Shown here one piece after another: positions 58,173-64,000 of a stretch of 64,000 nt of DNA (positions are counted from its first letter, which is position 1; the number at the start of each line of letters is the position of its first letter). Where the stretch lies: the NCBI RefSeq assembly GCF_004114955.1, contig NZ_CP030053.1, forward strand, positions 3,844,001 through 3,908,000, read 5' to 3'. The DNA is from Bradyrhizobium guangzhouense (GTDB lineage: Bacteria > Pseudomonadota > Alphaproteobacteria > Rhizobiales > Xanthobacteraceae). The notes below the pieces were generated by a model. It was not told where the DNA came from. It saw nothing but the letters and a program-made list of their open reading frames with translations, and did not search any database. Position numbers and translations under genes: made by a program.

Positions 58173-58805
58173 CTAATGCGACTGGAGGCCGGGCGAGCCG
58201 GTTTCGGGGTGGATCTCCGCGGCCATCATGCCCTTGGAGCCGGGCCCAAAGCGGACCAGCACATACTGGCCCGGCCGTAGTTCGGTCATGCCGAAGCGGC
58301 GCAGAGTTTCCATGTGCACGAAGATGTCGGGCGTGCCCTCGCCGCAGGTCAGGAAGCCGAAGCCGCGCAGCCGGTTGAACCATTTGACCTGGGCCCGCTC
58401 GAGGCCGCTGGTCGCGGTCACAGTGACGTGGGTGCGCGGCGGCAGCATCTGCGCCGGATGGATCGCGGTCGACTCGTCCATCGAGACGACGCGGAAAGCC
58501 TGGTAGCCCTTGGCGCGCTGGATGCACTCGACGACGATGCGGGCGCCCTCGTAGGCGGTCTGGAAGCCGTCGCGCCTAAGCACGGTAACGTGCAGCAGGA
58601 CATCGGGCCAGCCATTATCGGGTACGATGAAGCCGTAGCCCTTTGAAGCGTCGAACCATTTGATGACGCCATGGACCTCGACGAGGTTGGCGCTGCCCTC
58701 ACCTAAGCCGGTGAAGGGACTAAGCGCATTGTCGCGACCGCCGCCGTGCTCGCCCGACGCGGGAACTCCCAGCTTCTTGGACTCAAATCCGTCCGACGAC
58801 CCCAT
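58173..58805 (-). CDS. double cold-shock domain protein
   Basis: About 210 residues with two CSDs. CSD1 (from about residue 44): GVIKWFDASKGYGFIVPDNG, with DVLLHVTVLRRDGF. CSD2: AQVKWFNRLRGFGFLTCGEG, with DIFVHMETLRRFG. Both RNP1 (KGYGFI, RGFGFL) and RNP2 (VLLHV, IFVHM) are intact, so single-stranded RNA/DNA binding is expected. The first 40 residues are polar and probably disordered. I chose the ATG 58805 (MGSSDGFESKK); an ATG at 58829 or a GTG at 58841 is possible. Typical two-domain form of Rhizobiales. Confidence 0.9.
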   Translation of the reverse strand: MGSSDGFESKKLGVPASGEHGGGRDNALSPFTGLGEGSANLVEVHGVIKWFDASKGYGFIVPDNGWPDVLLHVTVLRRDGFQTAYEGARIVVECIQRAKGYQAFRVVSMDESTAIHPAQMLPPRTHVTVTATSGLERAQVKWFNRLRGFGFLTCGEGTPDIFVHMETLRRFGMTELRPGQYVLVRFGPGSKGMMAAEIHPETGSPGLQSH

Positions 58806-59004
58806 AACCCCGGACCCCGCAACTGCCATGCAACCCGCCACATTGGCGGTGCTCGAATCACGCGTCTTAAGAGAATCTTCTCACTTGGACGCGACGCGAA
58901 TCTTTCGACTCAAAAGATAACACTCCCGGTTGCGACGCATAGACAAAAAAGAGATTCGCCGGAACCTATGAACAGCTTGCACAGCCGCGAATCAAACTAA
59001 CGCC

Positions 59005-59766
59005 TCAATTGCCGACAAAGGGTCCGAGGGTTTCGCCGATGTCGTGGCGGATGACGAGATCGGCGATGTCGTCCTGCTCGGTCGGCTCGCGATTGATGAT
59101 CACCAAACGTGCACCCGAATTCTTCGCCATCATCGGGAAGCCGGCCGCCGGCCACACCACGAGCGAGGAACCGATGGCGATGAAGAGGTCGCAGGACTGC
59201 GACAGCTCGGTCGCGCGTTGCATTTCATCCTCGGGCATCGCCTGACCGAATGAGATCGTTGCTGTTTTCACCGGCTCCTCGCATGCGCTGCAGTCGGGCG
59301 CGGCGCCGTCCTGGTCGAAGCGGCGTTTCACCCAGTCGAGCTGATAAACCTGCCCGCATCCGATGCAGCGCGCATAAGTGGTGTTGCCGTGGAGTTCGAT
59401 CACGCAATCGGGGGCGAAGCCGGAGGCCTGGTGCAAATTGTCGATGTTCTGGGTGATCACCGCCGGAATCTTGCCGGCGCGATGCAGCGAAGCCAGCGCA
59501 CGATGACCGCGGCCGGGCTTTGCTGCGGCGAACACGTCCTCCATCGCGAAGCGGCGGCGCCAGGATTCATCGCGCGCTGACTGGCTTGCGACGAACTCGT
59601 CGAACTGGATCGGACGGTTGCGGGTCCAGATTCCGCCCGGCGAACGGAAGTCAGGGATGCCGCATTCGGTCGAGATGCCAGCGCCGGTAAACGGCACGAT
59701 GGTGTTGGCGCGCGCGATCATGTCGCCGAGCTGTTCGACGCCGCTCTGAAGGTCCTTTGCAATCAC
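59005..59766 (-). CDS. cobB: NAD-dependent protein deacylase, Sir2 family
   Basis: Sirtuin of 253 residues. NAD-binding GAGISTECGIPDFRSPGGIW, TQNIDNLHQASG, catalytic His in ELHGN, a Cys4 zinc site (CIGCGQ and CSACEE) and GSSLVVWPAAGFP are all present. It removes acyl groups from lysines. The GTG start at 59766 has GGGAGG 6 nt upstream. Isolated gene; the 268-bp spacer to the next divergent gene holds its promoter. Confidence 0.94.
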   Translation of the reverse strand: MIAKDLQSGVEQLGDMIARANTIVPFTGAGISTECGIPDFRSPGGIWTRNRPIQFDEFVASQSARDESWRRRFAMEDVFAAAKPGRGHRALASLHRAGKIPAVITQNIDNLHQASGFAPDCVIELHGNTTYARCIGCGQVYQLDWVKRRFDQDGAAPDCSACEEPVKTATISFGQAMPEDEMQRATELSQSCDLFIAIGSSLVVWPAAGFPMMAKNSGARLVIINREPTEQDDIADLVIRHDIGETLGPFVGN

Positions 59767-60034
59767 GTGCCGCCTCCCGATTCAATGTCGCGCTAGCTGC
59801 ACCACCCGCAAGCGGCAAGATTGTTGACGCTCTTATCCACCGCCGCGCAAGCCTTGCGCTGCATTGGGCGGCAATTTTTTCCGACCGTCGCTTATCACAA
59901 TCCTGCAATGCCTCCTCCCCATTGACGCCCCAATCAGAAGCGCCAATGCATGTGTTGACGCGACTCAACGTGATTGCGGCGGCAGTGCTTGAGTTCACAC
60001 GTGCACATAGACTCAAGTGGAGTGGGGATTCGAC

Positions 60035-60199
60035 ATGACCGAAGACGAACAACGCAAGATCCGCGAACGTGAAGAGATCGCCGCCCGAGTTGCCGCCTTC
60101 CGTGCCACGCAGGAGAAATTCAAGCGCGAGCGCGAAGAGTATTTCGTCTCGACGCTGGAGAACGCGCGCAAGGTGGAACGACCCTCGCTCTGGCCATGA
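60035..60199 (+). CDS. small charged helical protein (54 aa)
   Basis: MTEDEQRKIREREEIAARVA start at ATG 60035 with GGGG 8 nt upstream; a GTG at 60017 is the alternative. The product is almost entirely charged helix (AFRATQEKFKREREEYFVST) ending ARKVERPSLWP. Conserved-looking small rhizobial protein of unknown role. A strong bidirectional terminator follows 33 bp behind the stop. Confidence 0.65.
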   Translation: MTEDEQRKIREREEIAARVAAFRATQEKFKREREEYFVSTLENARKVERPSLWP

Positions 60200-60231
60200 G
60201 CGCATCGCAGAGGACGTCTGCGAACGAAAAA

Positions 60232-60257
60232 AGCCCGGAGCATCGCTCCGGGCTTTT
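60232..60257. terminator. bidirectional factor-independent terminator
   Basis: Perfect 10-bp stem AGCCCGGAGC/GCTCCGGGCT with an ATC loop, flanked by AAAAAA before and TTTT after. It ends the 54-aa gene on the plus strand and the YY/GY-rich protein gene on the minus strand. Confidence 0.9.
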
Positions 60258-60273
60258 CGATTCTCTTCAGCCG

Positions 60274-60552
60274 TTACCAGTGACGGTAATAATGGTGGTG
60301 CCGATAGTACGGTCCGCCATAATAGGCGTACGGGCCGGGGCCGTAATAGGCCGGGCCGCCATAGTAGCCGTAGCCGGGGCCATAATAGCCATAGCCATAC
60401 GGATGGGACGCGGCGACGGCGCCCGCGGTGATCGCACCGGCGGCGAGACCGAACGCGAGGCCCGGGCCAATGCCGCGCGCCTGTGCAGGTGCCGCAACCG
60501 CGGTCACGCCGACGGCAGCTACGGTGGCAAGGACTGCGAGTGTCTTCTTCAT
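60274..60552 (-). CDS. small secreted Gly/Tyr/His-rich protein (92 aa)
   Basis: Signal peptide MKKTLAVLATVAAVGVTAVA, cleaved near AQA-RG; then a short hydrophobic Gly/Ala stretch (LAFGLAAGAITAGAVAAS) and a Gly/Tyr/Pro/His repeat tail (GYGYYGPGYGYYGGPAYYGP ... HHHYYRHW). A strong ribosome site (GGAGGAGATC) precedes the ATG at 60552. An exported protein of a type common in rhizobia; role unknown. Confidence 0.78.
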   Translation of the reverse strand: MKKTLAVLATVAAVGVTAVAAPAQARGIGPGLAFGLAAGAITAGAVAASHPYGYGYYGPGYGYYGGPAYYGPGPYAYYGGPYYRHHHYYRHW

Positions 60553-60725
60553 GATCTCCTCCTTCGCATCTTCTCGGACAACGCCGGCCGGCCGCAATGG
60601 TTCGCTCCGGATGGAACCGCAGCGGGCGGAAATATCTCGCGGGAGGATGGAACGTTTTGGCCTGCGGTGGATTGACGCCTTACATGCGAAGGCCTCCGCC
60701 ATCCGGGTGGGGCAAGAGCATGAAG

Positions 60726-60761
60726 ACCCCGTCAGCATCTCCGCGGTGCTGGCGGGGTTTT
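60726..60761 (+). terminator. orphan factor-independent terminator
   Basis: Twelve-base-pair stem (ACCCCGTCAGCA with TGCTGGCGGGGT, one G-U) and a TTTT run on the plus strand. No plus-strand gene ends just upstream; the nearest one (60035-60199) already has its own terminator. It lies 70 bp before the TTG start of the next gene, so it could end a small RNA or act as an attenuator. Confidence 0.7.
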
Positions 60762-60831
60762 CAATTTCGCGGACAAAAATGGCAGCAGACATCAATGGCT
60801 GCCAACGGGGCGGAAGGCCGAGGAGACAAGA

Positions 60832-61062
60832 TTGCCGATATCCGCTTTGCTCGCCCGCATCCGCAGGCTCGTTCCCCCAACAAACACGCAACATTACGAC
60901 GAGATCGTCCGGAACTTCGGCGTCGGCGCGCTCCGCCCGCCATCGACACCGATGAGCGACGGCGAGCTCGCCCGCGCCATCGCCGAGTTCCTCAAATCAT
61001 CGCCGTCCGCGGAGTCGGTCGCGACGCTCGGCCGGCGGCTCGATCCCACTACGCCGCTTTGA
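60832..61062 (+). CDS. small hypothetical protein (76 aa), TTG start
   Basis: Starts at a TTG with AGGAGA 5 nt upstream (no ATG fits). A basic N-terminus (MPISALLARIRRLVPPTNTQ) is followed by HYDEIVRNFGVGALRPPSTP and a helical segment with LARAIAEFLKSSPSAESVAT. Not recognised. It follows an orphan terminator. Confidence 0.55.
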   Translation: MPISALLARIRRLVPPTNTQHYDEIVRNFGVGALRPPSTPMSDGELARAIAEFLKSSPSAESVATLGRRLDPTTPL

Positions 61063-61144
61063 GCGGCGTTTCTTCGCACGGCCGCGGAACATGCGCCTCG
61101 CGCGCGGGTTGAAATCGTCTTCCCGCGAGGGATGGAGGCTCATC

Positions 61145-61261
61145 TTGCCCGTCTGGCTCGAAGTCTTGCTCAACCTCTTCGGCTATGCCGGTTTCGTCGC
61201 GCTGGCAACAAGCGGCGCATGCTCGCACGAGTCCGCCGGGGATCAGACCTGCGGCAGCTAA
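61145..61261 (+). CDS. tiny membrane protein (38 aa), TTG start
   Basis: Read from a TTG preceded by GGATGGAGG with 6-nt spacing, the strongest ribosome site in this stretch. Product: MPVWLEVLLNLFGYAGFVAL, then ATSGACSHESAGDQTCGS, one hydrophobic helix followed by a short tail with two Cys. The frame is open upstream to an ATG at 61091 without a ribosome site. A real small protein is plausible, not proven. Confidence 0.45.
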   Translation: MPVWLEVLLNLFGYAGFVALATSGACSHESAGDQTCGS

Positions 61262-61264
61262 CGC

Positions 61265-61300
61265 TAGTTGGCCTGCGGCGCTTAGTTGGCCTGCGGCGCT
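61265..61300. repeat. perfect 18-bp tandem duplication at a gene end
   Basis: Two exact copies of TAGTTGGCCTGCGGCGCT lie at 61265-61282 and 61283-61300. The second copy encodes the last residues and stop of the minus-strand gene; the first lies just behind the stop and repeats the same codons. Confidence 0.9.
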
Positions 61301-61539
61301 TGGCCCGCAGTCCGCACCAGCCGGTCGGCCTTGACCGCGACGCGCGCGTCCTCGTCCTGCGGCCGCAGCGAGACGCTGATCAGCACAAAAGCGAGACAGA
61401 AGAGCGCGCCGACGACAGCGACGCGGCGATAGGTCTGGCGGTCGCCCTGATAAAATGACGGTTCCAAAAAGGGGGTCATGAAATGGTTCTTGAATTGATG
61501 CTTGGCAAAATCGGTTTTCTTGTTGTCTTTGCCAGACAC
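61282..61539 (-). CDS. small single-span membrane protein (85 aa)
   Basis: A polar, basic N-terminus (MSGKDNKKTDFAKHQFKNHF) and then MTPFLEPSFYQGDRQTYRR precede one helix (VAVVGALFCLAFVLISVSL), followed by a charged tail. Tail composition RVAVKADRLVRTAGQAPQAN. Unknown. A TTAACCTAACCGA motif lies about 40-50 bp upstream of the start and is also found near 56140. Confidence 0.6.
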   Translation of the reverse strand: MSGKDNKKTDFAKHQFKNHFMTPFLEPSFYQGDRQTYRRVAVVGALFCLAFVLISVSLRPQDEDARVAVKADRLVRTAGQAPQAN

Positions 61540-61640
61540 CTATCCCAACGCGCAGGCGAGGCAACGCGATTGGACTTTTAACCTAACCGAATAGGGTTAT
61601 TCCGATCGGCGCAAGCTTACGTTAGGAGCTTGCAAGCGCT

Positions 61641-61994
61641 TCAGACGACGTCCGCGAGCCATTTCAGCGTCGCGCTAAAGCCGAGGCTGCGATGGCCGGC
61701 GACCAGCACGGTGCCGTAGACCTCGGCCCCCTCCTCGGTGAATGTCCCGGAGAATCCACTGGTCGCTTGAGTGCCGGCGAACAGCGGCCTGACCAGCGGA
61801 TCGGCAAACGGCGAATGCTGGTTGGTGGCAAGCTCGCCCTTCCAGGTGCCATCGCCCGATGAGTAGGACCCGCGCGACCAGAAGTAAGGTCCGCCACCAA
61901 GCAACGTCCCATCGCGCAAGATCAGCACGCCGCTGTCGCGGCCCTTCACGCCGTCGAGCATGCGGATGTGGATGGAATAGAGCCCGTTCTTCAT
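61641..61994 (-). CDS. GrlR-like regulatory-family protein
   Basis: Protein of 117 residues beginning MKNGLYSIHIRMLDGVKGRD, with SGVLILRDGTLLGGGPYFWS, GTWKGELATNQHSPFADPLV and FSGTFTEEGAEVYGTVLVAG. This beta-barrel pattern matches the GrlR (T3SS negative regulator) fold family; many free-living and symbiotic bacteria carry members with no LEE-type system. No T3SS gene is visible in the window. Start at ATG 61994; the frame continues to 62069 without a better start. Confidence 0.72.
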   Translation of the reverse strand: MKNGLYSIHIRMLDGVKGRDSGVLILRDGTLLGGGPYFWSRGSYSSGDGTWKGELATNQHSPFADPLVRPLFAGTQATSGFSGTFTEEGAEVYGTVLVAGHRSLGFSATLKWLADVV

Positions 61995-62140
61995 GGATGC
62001 ACCCGCCGTCCCCCGGCGACGATAGCGCGGCGCATCGGGAGCGTCGAGACGTCGGGAGGGGCGAGACATCGGAGAGGCGAACTATGGGCCCGCCGTCCGT
62101 CGTGGTGCGCTCACCCTCTTTGTTCCAGCTTCGCCCGCAT

Positions 62141-62159
62141 TTCGTTCTCGGAGAACGCA
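62141..62159. repeat. dyad element, copy 1
   Basis: TTCGTTCT-CGG-AGAACGCA: eight-base arms with one mismatch. Flanks resemble those of the second copy at 62381 for some tens of bases (ATCGGA...; CTTAAC/CCTAAC). Confidence 0.6.
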
Positions 62160-62380
62160 TCGGAATCGGCGAAATCGGCGCGGACCAGATCTTAACAAAT
62201 CATTTGCATGCAAACGAGAAACCACCGCCGCAAACGGGCGTTCGCGTCATGTCGGCTGACATTGATGGCGGCGCCCCCACAGCGACGATGTGATGATGCA
62301 AGCCATCCCACCGACTCGTCTTGGCACAGGCCGCGCACTGGGGCGCGAGCACACACGACCTGTTCTGCATCCGAGTCCAT

Positions 62381-62399
62381 TTCGTTCTCGAAGAACGAA
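62381..62399. repeat. dyad element, copy 2 (perfect)
   Basis: TTCGTTCT-CGA-AGAACGAA: perfect 8-bp arms around CGA. It could be a protein-binding site or the paired part of a duplicated segment. No T run. Confidence 0.6.
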
Positions 62400-62504
62400 T
62401 CGGAGGTGAGTCAATCGCTGGGAAGCGTTTCCTAACGAGCGATGAAGCGATGCGTCGACGGGCATCGTCATCGCCTCAAGCGGGTAAGCGCGGGCCGTAC
62501 GCGT

Positions 62505-62645
62505 TCAAGCCGCCAGGCGCCTCGTACCGCTCTTCTCCGAAAAGCATTCCAGGATCTGGATGCGGATTTCCTCCGCGGCGGGGCCCTCGACCTTCCTGAG
62601 CTGGTTCCAGAGCCGGATCACTTCGCGCTGCTTTTCAACGGTCAT
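62505..62645 (-). CDS. small hypothetical protein (46 aa)
   Basis: Starts at ATG 62645 with GAGGAG 8 nt upstream. Product MTVEKQREVIRLWNQLRKVE then GPAAEEIRIQILECFSEKSG and TRRLAA: a short helical protein with one Cys. Too small for usual gene calling, but ribosome site, spacing and composition argue for a real gene. Function unknown. Confidence 0.55.
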   Translation of the reverse strand: MTVEKQREVIRLWNQLRKVEGPAAEEIRIQILECFSEKSGTRRLAA

Positions 62646-62732
62646 GAATCATCTCCTCGATCGGATGACTCACTAGAACAGAATAAGAACAAAAAGTCCA
62701 GCCCGCACGCAAAATTTCCTGTGCATGTCGCG

Positions 62733-62900
62733 TTGAACCTTTTCGGCGCGCCCAAGACCCATCGAAGCTGGGGATTTCAGCGCCCAGTCATATGGCAGCG
62801 CCGCGATGGACGATCATATTCCGTCACCGCGGCGCGGTTGCTTTTTGGATTTTCAACCTTAAGTTAGACAAACGGCTGGCGGCCAGGCGCTGAAATCCCA
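62733..62900 (+). repeat. dispersed repeat, copy B, with inverted ends
   Basis: GGGATTTCAGCGCC (62771-62784) recurs inverted as GGCGCTGAAATCCC (62886-62899), bounding a 129-bp unit. Its left flank (62733-62770) and body match, in reverse, the copy at 56478-56590. A shorter relative of the left flank (TTGAAC/CTGAAC...TTTTCGGCGC) is at 63123-63166. Confidence 0.6.
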
Positions 62901-62918
62901 ACGCCGTCAGCGAGAGAG

Positions 62919-62944
62919 CCCCGTGCGCAAGCGCGGGGTTTTTT
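62919..62944 (+). terminator. factor-independent terminator (first of cluster)
   Basis: CCCCGTGC-GCAA-GCGCGGGG hairpin followed by six T on the plus strand. No protein gene ends upstream on this strand; a transcript starting in or before the dispersed repeat would end here. Confidence 0.8.
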
Positions 62945-63090
62945 CATTGCGCAGGAGCGAGGTGATGATCGACGAGGCGTCGGAACGAAATCCCCGCCCC
63001 CGCATTGTCAGACCGAAATCAGTGGTGCTGGCGGTTGCGCGACGCGACCGCCGGCTTGGAAGAACCCCGTAGCCCCCGCGCGGGGTTTTT
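62945..63090 (+). ncRNA. candidate structured small RNA
   Basis: Between two terminators on the plus strand. A 13-bp uninterrupted hairpin (63027-63055: GCTGGCGGTTGCG, CGA loop, complementary arm with two G-U pairs) is followed 7 nt later by a CCCCG/CGGGG terminator with five T (63063-63090). No ORF with a ribosome site lies here. Hairpin plus terminator is the usual 3' half of a bacterial small RNA; promoter not identified. Confidence 0.4.
63063..63090 (+). terminator. factor-independent terminator (second of cluster)
   Basis: AACCCCG (63063-63069) pairs with CGGGGTT (63081-63087), followed by a T run on the plus strand. Would end the candidate small RNA. Confidence 0.7.
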
Positions 63091-63188
63091 CTTTGAGCGG
63101 GCGCAGAGCTTGCAAGCTTCCACGCTGAACTTTTTCGGCGCTGGCGCGTCTTACCAATGAAGCTTCCCCCAGGCTTCACCCCCACCCG

Positions 63189-63218
63189 AAAACCCCGCTT
63201 TCCCCCAGGCGGGGTTTT
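63189..63218. terminator. bidirectional terminator downstream of HU (third of cluster)
   Basis: Perfect 10-bp stem AAAACCCCGC/GCGGGGTTTT with a 10-nt loop. T run on both strands; on the plus strand CCCCTTTTT follows. It ends the HU-like gene, whose stop is 83 nt away on the minus strand. Confidence 0.85.
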
Positions 63219-63300
63219 CCCCTTTTTGAAGACATTGCGTCTTTGAAGATCCCACGCGGCCCATCTGCGCACCGCCGCCGCGCAGACGCAACGGGAAGGA

Positions 63301-63597
63301 TCAAACGGCGTCCTTGGCCACCTTCAGCGGCGAGGCCTTGACCGACTTGCTCGCCGGCTTGGCCGCAAACTGCATCGGCTCCTTGGTGAAGGGATTGACG
63401 CCCATGCGGGCTTCGGTCGCCGGCTTGTTGACGACCGACATCTTCACGAAACCGGGAATAACGAACTCACCGGACTCGTTGAGCTCCTTGTAGCCGACCG
63501 TCGCCATGAACTCGATGACCGACTTCACGTCGTTCTTCGCAAGCTGCGTGCCCTCGGCAATCGCATCGATCAATTGAGTCTTGGTCATCTTCGGCAT
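63301..63597 (-). CDS. HU family DNA-binding protein
   Basis: Histone-like protein of 98 residues. MTKTQLIDAIAEGTQLAKND gives helix 1-2; VKSVIEFMATVGYKELNESG and EFVIPGFVKMSVVNKPATEA cover the body; RMGVNPFTKEPMQFAAKPAS carries the RxGxNPxT arm-tip motif with its Pro. The C-terminal SVKASPLKVAKDAV matches HU beta-arms closing. It is more divergent than main HU, typical of the second HU of Rhizobiales. AGAGGAATT precedes the ATG. Confidence 0.92.
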   Translation of the reverse strand: MPKMTKTQLIDAIAEGTQLAKNDVKSVIEFMATVGYKELNESGEFVIPGFVKMSVVNKPATEARMGVNPFTKEPMQFAAKPASKSVKASPLKVAKDAV

Positions 63598-64000
63598 GTC
63601 TGGAATTCCTCTGAATGGGGTGCGCGCGAGCTGCGATGTAGCTTTGCCCGGAAGCGGTAAAACTACGCGCGCCGCGTCTGTTCGCGCCTGGCGGCGACGA
63701 AGCAGCCGGGCTTAGAGCCCATTGAGGCTGAAAACGCAAGCAGCAGTTCGGCTCGAGTTCCGTCATCAGGCGGACCGCTTCGGCTTCCTCGGCAGCTTCA
63801 GAGAGGATGGCGTACTTGCGATGCGTTGGCGCGGTTGAAATCGCCGACAAGAGCCCCGCGCGTACATGACGCCGAGTTTTCCACGACCGGCCGTCACCTC
63901 AACGTGAAACTTGCATCTTGATGCGTGTTGTTCAGACTCTGGTAACCCAACGCATCCACTCTCAATCTAGTCTTGTTGCGTTGGAGTACCCGAAAAGTGC
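63598..64000. other. right-edge region without a supported gene
   Basis: Upstream of HU, so it should contain its promoter. A minus-strand frame from a TTG at 63850 gives protein-like but unsupported sequence (see rejected). At the edge GGTAACCCAACGCA (63941-63954) and TGCGTTGGAGTACC (63977-63990) form an imperfect inverted repeat cut close to the window end. Confidence 0.45.

Larger units (their letters stand above)
61995..62504. other. 510-bp region without a supported gene, with two related dyads
   Basis: Open frames here lack ribosome sites. Two dyad copies with similar flanks lie at 62141-62159 and 62381-62399, 240 bp apart. Translations of both on the minus strand give similar short peptides ending in a FSENEM/FFENEM pattern, which looks like a decayed duplicated small ORF. 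Nothing else is seen. Confidence 0.5.

Noticed and set aside
62192..62380. Short minus-strand ORFs around the two dyads
   Set aside because: No ribosome site, an in-frame stop before the shared peptide in one copy, and no usable start. Treated as decayed sequence.
62381..62399. LexA (SOS) box in the dyad
   Set aside because: Alphaproteobacterial LexA sites are direct GTTC-N7-GTTC repeats. This is an inverted GTTC/GAAC with a five-base centre, so it does not fit.
63467..63850. Minus-strand frame from TTG 63850 (starts with a THRKYAILSEAAEEAEAVRL-like segment)
   Set aside because: The first 45 residues look protein-like, but the ribosome site is poor and the frame runs into HU antiparallel codons in another phase. 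Could be a decayed small gene; not called.

Overview
The window looks like chromosome from a Bradyrhizobium-type alphaproteobacterium (Rhizobiales). Evidence: uniformly high G+C, dense genes with GTGA/ATGA overlaps, an AapJQMP amino-acid importer, an OpgC glucan succinyltransferase, a DctPQM TRAP transporter, many very small rhizobial-type proteins, and long palindromic intergenic repeats of the kind scattered through rhizobial genomes. I see no prophage, integrase, insertion sequence, CRISPR array or plasmid functions. Genus assignment is inference from protein character, not from a database search.

Layout. 1-8.6 kb (minus strand): a tripartite RND efflux operon, outer-membrane lipoprotein - MdtA - MdtB - MdtC, the last running off the left edge. 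9-12.5 kb (plus): a lipid-methylation cluster (FAD oxidoreductase, DUF1365, cyclopropane/unsaturated fatty acid methyltransferase), followed by cysteine synthase. 14.3-18.9 kb (minus): two tandem SPINDLY/OGT-like TPR glycosyltransferases. 19-23.5 kb (minus): aapJQMP. 23.8-26.8 kb (plus): cystathionine beta-lyase and a Na/Pi cotransporter. 26.8-38 kb (minus): an envelope run: alpha-2-macroglobulin, PBP1C, ArnT-like transferase, PAP2 phosphatase, GT2 glycosyltransferase and a LpxB-N-like small membrane protein. This could build a phosphate-free, glycosylated lipid A and repair/guard peptidoglycan.

38.4-42.5 kb: tRNA-Arg(TCT) and a patch of small membrane, secreted and Lys/Ala-rich proteins. 42.8-45.8 kb (plus): a complete TRAP transporter closed by a three-hairpin repeat. 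45.9-51.6 kb (minus): the leucine/isovalerate degradation operon ivd-mccB-mccA-mvaB, with a divergent AraC regulator, then an Lrp regulator and a complex I accessory subunit. 54-55.2 kb: opgC. 55.3-64 kb: accessory-like territory with small proteins, tRNA-Pro(TGG), a DUF192 protein, a double cold-shock protein, a sirtuin, a GrlR-like protein, HU, dispersed repeats and a cluster of factor-independent terminators that may end small RNAs.

The observations most worth following are: a 123-bp palindromic repeat read in frame inside PbpC; the structured, gene-free stretch at 62.7-63.25 kb; the duplicated OGT genes with duplicated leaders; and the three-hairpin repeat at 45.8 kb. None is a proven new system. 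Most remaining genes belong to known families.
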